16,756 nt of DNA from JALSHZ01 sp964439815. Its GTDB lineage: Bacteria > Pseudomonadota > Gammaproteobacteria > UWMA-0217. The notes under the pieces were generated by a model, which did no database searches, was not told the DNA's origin, and saw only the letters and a list, made by a program, of their open reading frames with translations. This document shows positions 6,076-13,712 of this stretch, in pieces; the first letter of the stretch is position 1; each line of letters begins with the position of its first letter. The position numbers and the translations under genes were made by a program. The DNA lies in assembly GCA_964439815.1 (NCBI GenBank), contig CAYTPO010000232.1:1-16756 (forward strand). Reading direction: 5' to 3'.

Positions 6076-6973
6076 CAACAATACCAACCTGCAGGAAGTC
6101 ATGCCCACATGGCTGGCCCGCATCGAAGACCGACTGGCACACTGGCTGCCCCGGCCCAGCCGCTACAACCGCAATTTTCACCAGGCCATGCGTTACAGCA
6201 CCCTGGATGGCGGCAAACGCATACGGCCCTTGCTGATGTACGCCACCGGCCTCGCCACCCACCAGAATCTCGACGAACTCGACGGCCCGGCCTGCGCAGT
6301 CGAAATGATCCACGTCTATTCACTGATCCATGACGACCTGCCCTGCATGGATGACGACGACCTGCGCCGCGGCAAACCCACCTGCCACAAGGCCTATGGC
6401 CTGGCCACCGCCGTTCTCGCCGGGGATGCGCTGCAGGCACTGGCTTTCAGGATTCTCGCCACCGATCCCGACATGACCAGCGATTCGGGAATTCGCCTGA
6501 ACATGATCGCCACCATGGCAACCGCAGCGGGTTACCAGGGCATGGCCGGCGGTCAGGCCATCGACCTCGACTCCGTAGGCAAGAAACTGACCCTGGTCGA
6601 ACTCGAAGAGATGCACATCTACAAGACCGGAGAACTGATTCGCGCCGCCGTCAACATGGCTGCAATGAACAACCCAGATCTCGAAGCCGCCAGGGCCAAA
6701 GGACTCAACCGCTACGCCGAATGCATCGGCCTCGCCTTCCAGATCCGCGACGACATACTCGATATCGAAGGCGACACCGAAACGCTCGGGAAACAGAGCG
6801 GCGCCGACCAGGCACTGGGGAAACCCACCTTCCCGGACATCATCGGCATCAGGGAATCACGCGACAAACTGCGCGAACTACATCAGGAAGCACTCGATGC
6901 ACTGGCGGACTTTGGCAATGAGGCTGCGGTTCTCAGGGATATCGCCAACTACATTGTCGAGCGGATCAAATAG
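6065..6973 (+). CDS. ispA: Farnesyl diphosphate synthase / short-chain polyprenyl synthetase
   Basis: This cytoplasmic enzyme of 302 residues condenses isopentenyl diphosphate with dimethylallyl and geranyl diphosphate to make farnesyl diphosphate, the precursor of quinone side chains and undecaprenyl carrier lipid. The first aspartate-rich motif is at residues 90-102 (DDLPCMDDDDLRR) and the second at about 229-233 (DDILD within FQIRDDILDIEG); GGKRIRP (about 49-55) is the usual IPP-binding block. The two residues inserted in the first motif (DDx4D type) are typical of bacterial FPP synthases. The ATG at 6065 lies inside the end of xseB (11-base overlap), indicating translational coupling. The length matches the family (about 299). 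Confidence 0.94.
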   Translation: MTNNNNTNLQEVMPTWLARIEDRLAHWLPRPSRYNRNFHQAMRYSTLDGGKRIRPLLMYATGLATHQNLDELDGPACAVEMIHVYSLIHDDLPCMDDDDLRRGKPTCHKAYGLATAVLAGDALQALAFRILATDPDMTSDSGIRLNMIATMATAAGYQGMAGGQAIDLDSVGKKLTLVELEEMHIYKTGELIRAAVNMAAMNNPDLEAARAKGLNRYAECIGLAFQIRDDILDIEGDTETLGKQSGADQALGKPTFPDIIGIRESRDKLRELHQEALDALADFGNEAAVLRDIANYIVERIK

Positions 6974-6977
6974 AGCT

Positions 6978-7029
6978 GTTGGTTTGCAACTGCTTATGAG
7001 AACTACTTACTGAGTAGTCACGTTGGTTT
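6978..7029. repeat. Palindromic mini-insertion C: 36-bp core with exact 8-bp direct repeats
   Basis: GTTGGTTT occurs at 6978-6985 and 7022-7029 with no further matching bases outside the 8. The 36 bases between them (6986-7021) contain AACTACTTACTGAGTAGTC (7001-7019), matching the core of the copy upstream of xseB. The inserted length equals that of the copy at 5012-5047. It lies in the 143-base gap between ispA and dxs. Confidence 0.65.
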
Positions 7030-7031
7030 TT

Positions 7032-7050
7032 AACTACTGACTGAGCAGTT
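7032..7050. repeat. Fourth core palindrome (D) abutting copy C
   Basis: AACTACTGACTGAGCAGTT has 8-base arms around ACT and belongs to the same family as the three flanked copies. No exact 8-bp duplication of its own is present; the sequence after it (TTGTTTT at 7053-7059) is only similar to the GTTGGTTT repeats beside copy C. The outer ends of C plus D (starting GCAACTGCTTA at 6986 and ending at 7052) pair at 9 of 11 positions, so the two may form one composite unit. Confidence 0.6.
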
Positions 7051-7116
7051 ACTTGTTTTCTTGCACCCATCGGTCGATACTGTCGCTTTTATTCCTTATA
7101 TTCCCATCTGCATATT

Positions 7117-9009
7117 GTGAGTTACCCACTGCTCTCCAAGATTGACTCCCCGGCCGATCTGCGCAAGATCCCCGAGTCCCGGCTTCCGGCACTGGCTACC
7201 GAGCTGCGAGAGTTCATTCTGGAATCCGTCTCCCAGACCGGGGGACACTTGGCGTCCGGCCTCGGCGTTGTCGAGCTCACGATTGCGCTGCACTATATCT
7301 ACAATACCCCGACCGACCCGCTGATCTGGGATGTCGGCCACCAGTGCTATCCCCACAAGGTGTTGACCGGGCGGCGCGATCTGCTGCAGACCATTCGGCA
7401 GCGTGGCGGGCTGGCGGGATTTCCGAAGATCGAGGAGAGTGAATACGACAGTTTTGGCGTCGGCCATTCCAGTACCTCGATCGGTGCTGCACTGGGCATG
7501 GCCATCGCAGCGCGCGCTCGTGGCAAACAGCAGAAGACCATTGCCGTGATCGGCGATGGTGCAATGACGGCCGGCATGGCGTTCGAGGCGCTGAACCACG
7601 CGGGTGATATCAAGGAAGATCTGCTGGTCATCCTCAATGACAACGACATGTCGATTTCGCCCAACGTCGGCGGCCTGTCCAACTATTTCACCAGCGTACT
7701 CTCCAGCCGGCTCTACAGCACAATGCGTGAAGAGAGCAAGCGTCTGCTGAAGCACCTTCCTCCGGTAGAGGAGTTTGCCCGTCGCGCCGAGGAACACATG
7801 AAGGGGATGGTCATGCCCGGCACGCTCTTCGAGGAGCTGGGCTTCAACTACATCGGCCCGGTCGATGGCCATGACATCCACGCACTGCTCAAGACACTGA
7901 AAAATATCCATAACATGCATGGCCCCGTGCTGCTGCATGCCGTCACCCGCAAGGGCAAGGGCTACCATCACGCCGAGCGCGAGCCGGTGCGCTACCACGG
8001 TGTCGGCCAGTTCGATCGCCACGCCGGTGTCACTACCAGCACAACACCTTCCCCCAAGACCTATACCGAAGTCTTCGGCGATTGGCTCTGCGACCAGGCG
8101 GCCGCAGATGATCGTCTGCTGGGGATCACCCCCGCGATGCGGGAAGGCTCGGGGCTGGTCGAGTTCTCCGAGCGTTATCCGGAACGCTATTTCGATGTCG
8201 CCATTGCCGAACAACACGCCCTGACGCTGGCCGCCGGCATGGCTTGCCAAGGCATGAAACCCGTGGTCGCCATCTACTCCACCTTTCTGCAACGCGCCTA
8301 TGACCAGCTGGTTCACGATATCGCGCTGCAAAAACTGCCAGTATTGCTGGCCATCGACCGCGCCGGACTGGTTGGCCCCGACGGCCCCACACACTCCGGC
8401 AGTTTTGATACCGCCTTCCTGCGCTGCATACCCAATATGGTCATCATGGCGCCCAGTGATGAAGCCGAATGCCGCATGATGCTCTCCACCGGTTTTCAGC
8501 ACGATGGCCCCGCAGCCGTCAGATACCCCCGTGGCGCCGGTCGTGGCACAATTCCCGGCACGGATCTGCAAACCCTGCCCATCGGCAAGGGAGAGATCAT
8601 GCGCCAGGGTAGCAGCGATACCGCATTACTGGTATTCGGCGCACCGCTGGCTGCTGCACTGGAGGTGGGTGAAAAGCTCGATGCCACCGTCGCCAACATG
8701 CGCTTCATCAAACCATTGGACGAGGCGTTGGTCAGAGCACTGGCCGACAATCATGCAAAGCTCGTGACCATTGAGGACAGCAGCATCATGGGGGGCGCGG
8801 GCAGCGCAGTCGGCGAATTTCTCAACCGGGAAAATATTGTTGTCCCGACGCTCAATCTCGGCCTGCCTGACCTGTTTCAGGAGCATGGCAGCCGCGAGGA
8901 GCTGCTCAGCGAGGCCGGTCTTGACGCCACGGGTATCCATCATCGCATTTGCACGCACTTTCAGATGGGAAATTGCATTCCCATGGCGGCTCAGATAGCA
9001 TCCCGCTAA
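7117..9009 (+). CDS. dxs: 1-deoxy-D-xylulose-5-phosphate synthase
   Basis: This thiamine-diphosphate-dependent enzyme condenses pyruvate and glyceraldehyde 3-phosphate into DXP, the first step of the MEP isoprenoid pathway and also a source for thiamine and pyridoxal. Its 630 residues match the family. The N-terminal domain carries SQTGGHLASGLG and WDVGHQCYPHKVLTGRRD, the ThDP/metal motif begins at GDG (about 146) and runs GDGAMTAGMAFEALNHAG, and the catalytic Glu is at about 365 in IAEQHALTLAAGMA; DRAGLVGPDGPTHSG follows. The start is a GTG at 7117 because the conserved MSYPLL N-terminus begins there; no clear ribosome-binding site is visible. It follows ispA after a 143-base gap filled by palindromic repeats and is 20 bases before queD, so it is read with queD and folE2. 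Confidence 0.97.
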   Translation: MSYPLLSKIDSPADLRKIPESRLPALATELREFILESVSQTGGHLASGLGVVELTIALHYIYNTPTDPLIWDVGHQCYPHKVLTGRRDLLQTIRQRGGLAGFPKIEESEYDSFGVGHSSTSIGAALGMAIAARARGKQQKTIAVIGDGAMTAGMAFEALNHAGDIKEDLLVILNDNDMSISPNVGGLSNYFTSVLSSRLYSTMREESKRLLKHLPPVEEFARRAEEHMKGMVMPGTLFEELGFNYIGPVDGHDIHALLKTLKNIHNMHGPVLLHAVTRKGKGYHHAEREPVRYHGVGQFDRHAGVTTSTTPSPKTYTEVFGDWLCDQAAADDRLLGITPAMREGSGLVEFSERYPERYFDVAIAEQHALTLAAGMACQGMKPVVAIYSTFLQRAYDQLVHDIALQKLPVLLAIDRAGLVGPDGPTHSGSFDTAFLRCIPNMVIMAPSDEAECRMMLSTGFQHDGPAAVRYPRGAGRGTIPGTDLQTLPIGKGEIMRQGSSDTALLVFGAPLAAALEVGEKLDATVANMRFIKPLDEALVRALADNHAKLVTIEDSSIMGGAGSAVGEFLNRENIVVPTLNLGLPDLFQEHGSREELLSEAGLDATGIHHRICTHFQMGNCIPMAAQIASR

Positions 9010-9029
9010 ATTTTCACCACTGTCCGCTG

Positions 9030-9416
9030 ATGCCCTCTCTCTTTACCCTCAAAGTTATCGCCGATTTCGCTGCTGCCCACACGCTGCGCGACTACCCCGG
9101 CGCGTGCAGCCGGATGCACGGCCACAACTGGAAGGTAGAAGCCGAAGTGGAGGCCACGCAGCTGGACAGCATCGGCATGGCCATCGACTTCAAGGACATC
9201 AAGAAGGCAACCCGGGAAATCGCCGCCAGGCTCGATCACCGCTATCTCAACGACCTGGAGCCATTTACGGAAAGGAATCCAACCGCAGAACACATTGCCG
9301 AGTATTTCTTTGACGAACTCTCCGCCCGATTGAATTCCGAACACATTCGCGTCGCGGCCATCACGCTCTGGGAAACAGAGCGCGCCTGCGTCCGCTACTC
9401 CCAAGATCAAGAGTAA
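9030..9416 (+). CDS. queD: 6-carboxy-5,6,7,8-tetrahydropterin synthase (QueD)
   Basis: QueD converts 7,8-dihydroneopterin triphosphate to 6-carboxytetrahydropterin, the second step toward preQ0 and the queuosine tRNA modification. The protein has 128 residues, a normal length. Zinc ligands are His17 (AAHTLRDY), His30 and His32 (MHGHNW); the catalytic Cys26 lies in GACSRMHGH; LDHRYLND and WETERACVRY complete the active site. The ATG at 9030 was chosen as it gives the family N-terminus; an upstream in-frame start would overlap the end of dxs. It is 20 bases after dxs and 5 bases before folE2, whose product supplies the pterin precursor. The queC and queE genes are not in the window. Confidence 0.9.
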   Translation: MPSLFTLKVIADFAAAHTLRDYPGACSRMHGHNWKVEAEVEATQLDSIGMAIDFKDIKKATREIAARLDHRYLNDLEPFTERNPTAEHIAEYFFDELSARLNSEHIRVAAITLWETERACVRYSQDQE

Positions 9417-9421
9417 TCAAC

Positions 9422-10213
9422 ATGGCCACGCCGCAATGTCAGATACCTGACGTACAAGGATCCGCAGACAGCCGCCAGATTCCGATCGACAAGGTTGGCA
9501 TCAAGGGCATCAAACACCCGGTGAGAATCGGTGAGCGCACAGGAGGCGAACAGCACACCGTTGCCGAGTTCAACATGTACGTCAACCTGCCGCACAATTT
9601 CAAGGGCACGCACATGTCACGCTTTGTCGAGATTCTCAACAATCACGAGCGCGAAATCACCGTCGACACCTTTCACGCCATGCTGCATGAAATCAGTGAA
9701 AAGCTGGAAGCGCAGTCGGGGCATGTCGAAATGACCTTTCCCTACTTCATCAACAAGACGGCTCCGGTCTCCGGCGTCAACAGCCTGATGGATTATGACG
9801 TGACACTGATTGGCGAGATCCACGACAACCAGGCATCATCCTCCATCAAGGTCGTCGTCCCGGTCACCAGCCTCTGCCCCTGCTCCAAGAAAATCTCGGA
9901 CTACGGCGCCCACAACCAGCGCTCGCACATCACTGTCAACGCCAAGCTGTCCAAATTCATGTGGGTGGAAGACATCATCGACATGGTCGAGGAGCAGGCC
10001 TCCTGCGAACTCTACAGTCTGCTCAAACGTCCGGATGAAAAATACGTCACCGAACGCGCCTACGACAATCCGAAATTCGTGGAAGACCTCATTCGCGACA
10101 TCGCCGCCAAACTCAACGACGACGATCGTATCGCCGCCTACGCATTGGAATCGGAGAACTTCGAGTCCATTCACAATCATTCAGCCTACGCCTATATCGA
10201 GAAGGTGAAGTAG
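9422..10213 (+). CDS. folE2: GTP cyclohydrolase I type FolE2 (GCYH-IB)
   Basis: FolE2 opens and rearranges GTP to 7,8-dihydroneopterin triphosphate, the shared precursor of folate and of QueD's product. The 263-residue protein is the type-IB enzyme, unrelated in sequence to FolE and less dependent on zinc. Family blocks are HPVRIGERTGGEQHTVAEFNM-like at about 32-52, HMSRFVEILN, and the active-site Cys region TSLCPCSKKISDYGAHNQRS with Cys152 and Cys154. The ATG at 9422 lies 5 bases after the queD stop, so the two are translated together. In genomes with both enzymes, folE2 is often under zinc-responsive control; here no Zur-like site is seen and the gene is part of the dxs unit. An intrinsic terminator follows. 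Confidence 0.95.
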   Translation: MATPQCQIPDVQGSADSRQIPIDKVGIKGIKHPVRIGERTGGEQHTVAEFNMYVNLPHNFKGTHMSRFVEILNNHEREITVDTFHAMLHEISEKLEAQSGHVEMTFPYFINKTAPVSGVNSLMDYDVTLIGEIHDNQASSSIKVVVPVTSLCPCSKKISDYGAHNQRSHITVNAKLSKFMWVEDIIDMVEEQASCELYSLLKRPDEKYVTERAYDNPKFVEDLIRDIAAKLNDDDRIAAYALESENFESIHNHSAYAYIEKVK

Positions 10214-10239
10214 GCAGCCTGGTAAATTTGCAAAGAATA

Positions 10240-10267
10240 AAAAAGCCTGCAGGAATGCAGGCTTTTT
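10240..10267. terminator. Bidirectional intrinsic terminator after folE2
   Basis: AAAAAGCCTGCA (10240-10251) and TGCAGGCTTTTT (10256-10267) form a perfect 12-bp stem with a GGAA loop and T-runs on both strands. It starts 26 bases after the folE2 stop and could also stop minus-strand transcription, although the DUF533 gene ends 125 bases away. Confidence 0.92.
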
Positions 10268-10391
10268 GTTGTTCGGCAGAAAATCCCGAACTCAGGTTTT
10301 CAAGGCGGCAGTGCCGGGCACGTCGCCCCCCTCCTTTGCCCAACCGTTAAACGGCAGGCAACAGGATCGGGATGGAAACCGGCGTTCCGAA

Positions 10392-11165
10392 TCAACCGTA
10401 CAGCGTTGGCACACCCAGCTGCTGATGGATCGCATTGGCCTGCTGATGTGAAATGCCCAGCCCGTTCGCCAACTTGTCCAGATACTGCGCTTCGGCCTGC
10501 GAGTCGAGATCGATTGCCAGCAGTGACATCAGGTAAACCTGTTGCTCCAGTCCCTTGGGAACGCTTCTGACCAAATCTTCAAGACTGGTCTGCGACTGCA
10601 TTTCCCGGCGTACGATCTCGGCTTCTTCAGGTGAAACATCACCCAGATGTTCGGTGAGTTTGCGTTGCTCTTCGGCATCGATCTCTCCATCAGCCTTGGC
10701 TGCGGCAATCATGGCGCGAAGCATCAGCTCGGCTTCCTTTTCCTGATCGGCCGTCGCCTGGATTTCATCTGCCGGAGTACCGGCAAGTGCCTGATTCAGC
10801 AATGCACCAATACCCCCGCTCTGCTGGGAAGTACCACCACCCAACGCATCGAGCAGGCCGCCAAGACCACCCGCAGAAGAACCGCCAGACTGCTGCTGGC
10901 CGGTAAGTCCTGCCAGAAGCCCACCAAGACCGCCGCCCTGTTGCTGCTGACCACCGCCAAGCAGGCCGGACAAGGCGTTTCCTGTACTGGAGCCACCGCC
11001 CAGCAACCCCGAAAGCGCGCTGCCCCCACCGGAGCCACCCAGCAGGCTGCCCAGCAAACCACCCATGGCACCGCCCCCGCTCGAGCTGCCGCTCATCATC
11101 TTGCCAATGCCTCTGGCTGCAATTGCGCCGAGTGCGACCTTACCCAATGTTCCAACAAGACTCAT
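10392..11165 (-). CDS. DUF533 / TerB-like protein with glycine-rich N-terminus
   Basis: This 257-residue protein has two parts. Residues 1 to about 125 are low-complexity Gly/Ser/Gln/Leu with many repeats of GGLLG-, SGLLGGG- and QQQ-type units after a short hydrophobic start (VGTLGKVALGAIAARGIGKMM). Residues from about 140 to the end form an acidic helical domain (LMLRAMIAAAKADGEIDAEEQRKL...LAIDLDSQAEAQYLDKLANGLGI) that matches DUF533, a relative of the TerB tellurite-resistance fold with its EF-hand-like acidic D-G-x-I-D/E segment. Such proteins (for example YebE) are inner-membrane associated and of unknown function. The ATG at 11163-11165 has a weak GAGG upstream. It is a single gene, converging with folE2. 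Confidence 0.85.
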   Translation of the reverse strand: MSLVGTLGKVALGAIAARGIGKMMSGSSSGGGAMGGLLGSLLGGSGGGSALSGLLGGGSSTGNALSGLLGGGQQQQGGGLGGLLAGLTGQQQSGGSSAGGLGGLLDALGGGTSQQSGGIGALLNQALAGTPADEIQATADQEKEAELMLRAMIAAAKADGEIDAEEQRKLTEHLGDVSPEEAEIVRREMQSQTSLEDLVRSVPKGLEQQVYLMSLLAIDLDSQAEAQYLDKLANGLGISHQQANAIHQQLGVPTLYG

Positions 11166-11295
11166 ATGTCTACCTCTACCCTCAGAATGGTTGATGTTTC
11201 GTGACTGACCTCACAGTGTAACACCCGTATTCCATAGCTTCAGGCAAGCATTGTCATTTTATGTGAACGGTAGATCACCCAGACTCAGTAGGCTC

Positions 11296-12612
11296 CTATT
11301 CTCGGACAAGCTCCTGGGACGACGAATCCCCGAACCTGCTCCCGGCCAACACCAGCAGTGCAAGCAGCAGTATCAGCACAAATGGCAATCCACGCAGATA
11401 CAGCCAGGAATTGGTCAGACCAAAAACGAAATTGTCGGTCAGCAACGCCATACCAGCCATTGCCGCCGCTACCTGGGTGCCCTGTGCCCGACTGGCTCCG
11501 AGGCTTTGCAGGAAATAGCGCATCGGCATGACAAAGATTGCCAGCAACATGGATGACAAGCCAATGAGTCCGGTCGAGGCAAAACTGTCGAAAAAGATGT
11601 TGTGCAGAATGGCCTCGGAGGTATCGGGAACCTGCGGCAACGCCCCGGCCGCCATCAGACGGTCAAAATCCAACTGCGTATCACCGATACCGGTACCCAG
11701 AAATGGGTGTTCCAGGCCAGTCTTCCAGCCGGAAATCCACAACACCGCACGCGCCGACACCGAGGTATAGGTGGTATCACCATTGAGAAACCTGCCAGGC
11801 TCTTCCAGCAACCGCTGCCAATGCGCCTGCCAGAATCCGGAAAAATGCACCACCATCGCAAAGAAAAGAAGCCCGCTCAGACAGACAGCCAGAATGATCA
11901 GCAATTGCCGCCGCGTCACACCACCACGCAGCAGATTGGCAAACACCAGCGCCAGCATCCCGGCAAAAAAAGCCAGCACAGCACCACGCGAACCGGTGCT
12001 GAAGACACCATACAGCGCCCCCATCGCCAGCAGCAGCAAGCCCAGCCGCAACAGCATTGCAAAGCGGCCAAACAGCGCAAATCCCAGCAACGTTAAGGCC
12101 ACCAGCGAGCCGACATGACCAAAGATATTGGGATTGATCCCAGTGCCATAACCTACCCGCTCGGCGTACAACCAGAATTGCTGATAGAGCGTTATCCCGA
12201 CAATGGCCAAAGCCGAGGCCATCATCGCAGCCAGCAGCCAGTGCTGCAAACGCTCCCGTTGCAGCGCCAGCCACCCCATGATCGGAATGGCAAACAGAAA
12301 GGGATGATATTTTTCGAACCGCCAACCGGCTGCCTGCCAGTTTTCATTGTTGAAGAGGCTGAGCAGCGCAACCACCACATAGAACACAAAAGCCAGAAAC
12401 AGCAACCGACTCTGCGGCGGCAATAACCGTAATCCTCGCCACCCTACAACCGCAGAAAAAATGGCAATAAACCCGGCCACCCCGGTAATGACACCAGGGA
12501 CGACTGGTGACAATGCAAAATAGAGCACTAGCAGGAAACCGCTGAACACCAACAACGCACCATAGCGGGAATCATCGCCACGACCTGTCGATGAGACGGG
12601 GAAATCTGACAT
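11296..12612 (-). CDS. O-antigen ligase-like (WaaL/Wzy family) polytopic membrane protein
   Basis: This integral inner-membrane protein of 438 residues has about ten to twelve hydrophobic segments and one large periplasmic loop at about 260-340, the layout of the O-antigen ligase / polymerase family (PF04932 type). Members transfer lipid-linked glycan onto lipid A-core or polymerise it. In the loop Arg288 (VSARAVLW, followed by HPFLGTGIGD) and His337 (EAILHNIFFDSFASTG) sit where WaaL proteins carry their conserved Arg and His. GTGINPNIFGHVGSL and STGSRGAVLAFF are further family signs. The ATG at 12610-12612 was chosen; a TTG three codons earlier is possible. It diverges from the glycosyltransferase operon, separated by 218 bases. 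Ligase versus polymerase cannot be settled from sequence, and no O-antigen polymerase or flippase is present nearby. Confidence 0.85.
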   Translation of the reverse strand: MSDFPVSSTGRGDDSRYGALLVFSGFLLVLYFALSPVVPGVITGVAGFIAIFSAVVGWRGLRLLPPQSRLLFLAFVFYVVVALLSLFNNENWQAAGWRFEKYHPFLFAIPIMGWLALQRERLQHWLLAAMMASALAIVGITLYQQFWLYAERVGYGTGINPNIFGHVGSLVALTLLGFALFGRFAMLLRLGLLLLAMGALYGVFSTGSRGAVLAFFAGMLALVFANLLRGGVTRRQLLIILAVCLSGLLFFAMVVHFSGFWQAHWQRLLEEPGRFLNGDTTYTSVSARAVLWISGWKTGLEHPFLGTGIGDTQLDFDRLMAAGALPQVPDTSEAILHNIFFDSFASTGLIGLSSMLLAIFVMPMRYFLQSLGASRAQGTQVAAAMAGMALLTDNFVFGLTNSWLYLRGLPFVLILLLALLVLAGSRFGDSSSQELVRE

Positions 12613-12830
12613 CAGTTGCAACCATTTTCCTGTTCAAGAGCAGTCGGGGATCCGCGCCACTGAAAAAGCACTGCCACAAAAACACCGGATTCAGCCAACC
12701 CGTTTTCGCAGCACGAATTTCTCCGGTTCACCCCGCTGTAACAAAGCGGCACAGCTTACCACAGCACACACGGCTGCGATCTGCACCAACCGGTGATATA
12801 GTGCCGCCCGGGAAACAGCCTGGTCAGCGG

Positions 12831-13712
12831 ATGAGTCACCGTTTTCACAACGCACAGTACGAAGCACTGCCCCGCCAGATCTGGATGTACTGGGATCAGG
12901 GCGAAGCCGCCGCACCATTTCTGGTCAGGAAAGGTATCGACTCCTGGCGGAGCAGGAATCCGGGGTGGGAGGTCAGAGTGCTGGATGGGAGCTTCCTGGC
13001 TAACAATCACGAGTTGCAGTGGTTGCGGCAGAAGGATGGCATGGCCCTGCAGCAGCGTTCGGACTGGTTGCGAGTCTACCTGTTGCATGAGCATGGCGGT
13101 GTCTGGGCGGATGCGACGCTCTATTGCAACAGGCCGCTCAATACCTGGCTCCCCGATTATTACAGCGACCATTTTTTCGCCTTTTCCAGCAACAAGCCCG
13201 ACCGTGTCATGACCAACTGGTTTCTGGCCGGTACAAGGGACAGCCAGCTATTACAAGGATGGCACAACACGATGATGACATTCTGGCAGGAACATGAATT
13301 CAGACAGCCCGGCTACTGGTCACGGCAACTGTTGCGCAAGCTGACCAGTTTGCGCAGGCGGAATCTGGTATCCAACAACCTCTGGTTTTCGCGCTTTCTG
13401 CTCGACCGGGTAAAGGTCTACCCCTACCCCATCAACATGTACCTGTTTGAAAAGATGCTGGATGATGACACCCAACTCACCGCCGTATGGCAGCAGCGCC
13501 AGCATCTGGCTGACACGCAACCGGAACACTTGCAGAACACGTTGGGCATGAATGCGCCCGCCACGCCCGATTCAATCGCCTTTCTTAGGGACGATACAAC
13601 ACCTGTGCACAAGCTGAACTGGCGTCAGGACAAGGGGCAAGCCCTGCCCGGCTCAAATCTGGCCATACTGCTGCAACAGGCCCAGGCTGCGGAGCTTGCC
13701 GACCATGGCTGA
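12831..13712 (+). CDS. Capsular-polysaccharide-type glycosyltransferase (Caps_synth, GT32-like)
   Basis: This 293-residue cytoplasmic protein looks like the capsular polysaccharide synthesis / GT32-like family, nucleotide-sugar-dependent transferases with a DxD-like metal site. The N-terminal LPRQIWMYWDQGEAAAPFLV and the central SDWLRVYLLHEHGGVWADAT block (Asp94 in the GGVWADAT motif) are characteristic. No membrane segment is seen. The ATG at 12831 fits the family N-terminus; a GTG ten codons upstream is also possible, and in-frame starts further upstream would translate promoter-like DNA. The gene overlaps the phosphoethanolamine transferase by 8 bases, so it heads a coupled three-gene unit with a likely role in the outer core or a surface glycan. 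Sugar and acceptor are unknown. Confidence 0.83.
   Translation: MSHRFHNAQYEALPRQIWMYWDQGEAAAPFLVRKGIDSWRSRNPGWEVRVLDGSFLANNHELQWLRQKDGMALQQRSDWLRVYLLHEHGGVWADATLYCNRPLNTWLPDYYSDHFFAFSSNKPDRVMTNWFLAGTRDSQLLQGWHNTMMTFWQEHEFRQPGYWSRQLLRKLTSLRRRNLVSNNLWFSRFLLDRVKVYPYPINMYLFEKMLDDDTQLTAVWQQRQHLADTQPEHLQNTLGMNAPATPDSIAFLRDDTTPVHKLNWRQDKGQALPGSNLAILLQQAQAAELADHG

Noticed and set aside
4983..7060. The repeated palindromes as a CRISPR array.
   Set aside because: Copies are kilobases apart, interrupted by genes, and the 8-bp direct repeats differ at each site.
7096..8571. A 491-codon open frame on the minus strand opposite dxs.
   Set aside because: The dxs product is fully conserved here and the opposing translation has no recognisable motif.
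9010..9029. A preQ1 riboswitch before queD.
   Set aside because: Only 20 bases separate dxs and queD, too short to hold the aptamer plus control region, and no pseudoknot pattern is seen.
11249..11262. TTTATGTGAAC shared with the middle of mini-insertion B.
   Set aside because: No core palindrome or direct repeat accompanies it, so an 11-base match is probably coincidence.
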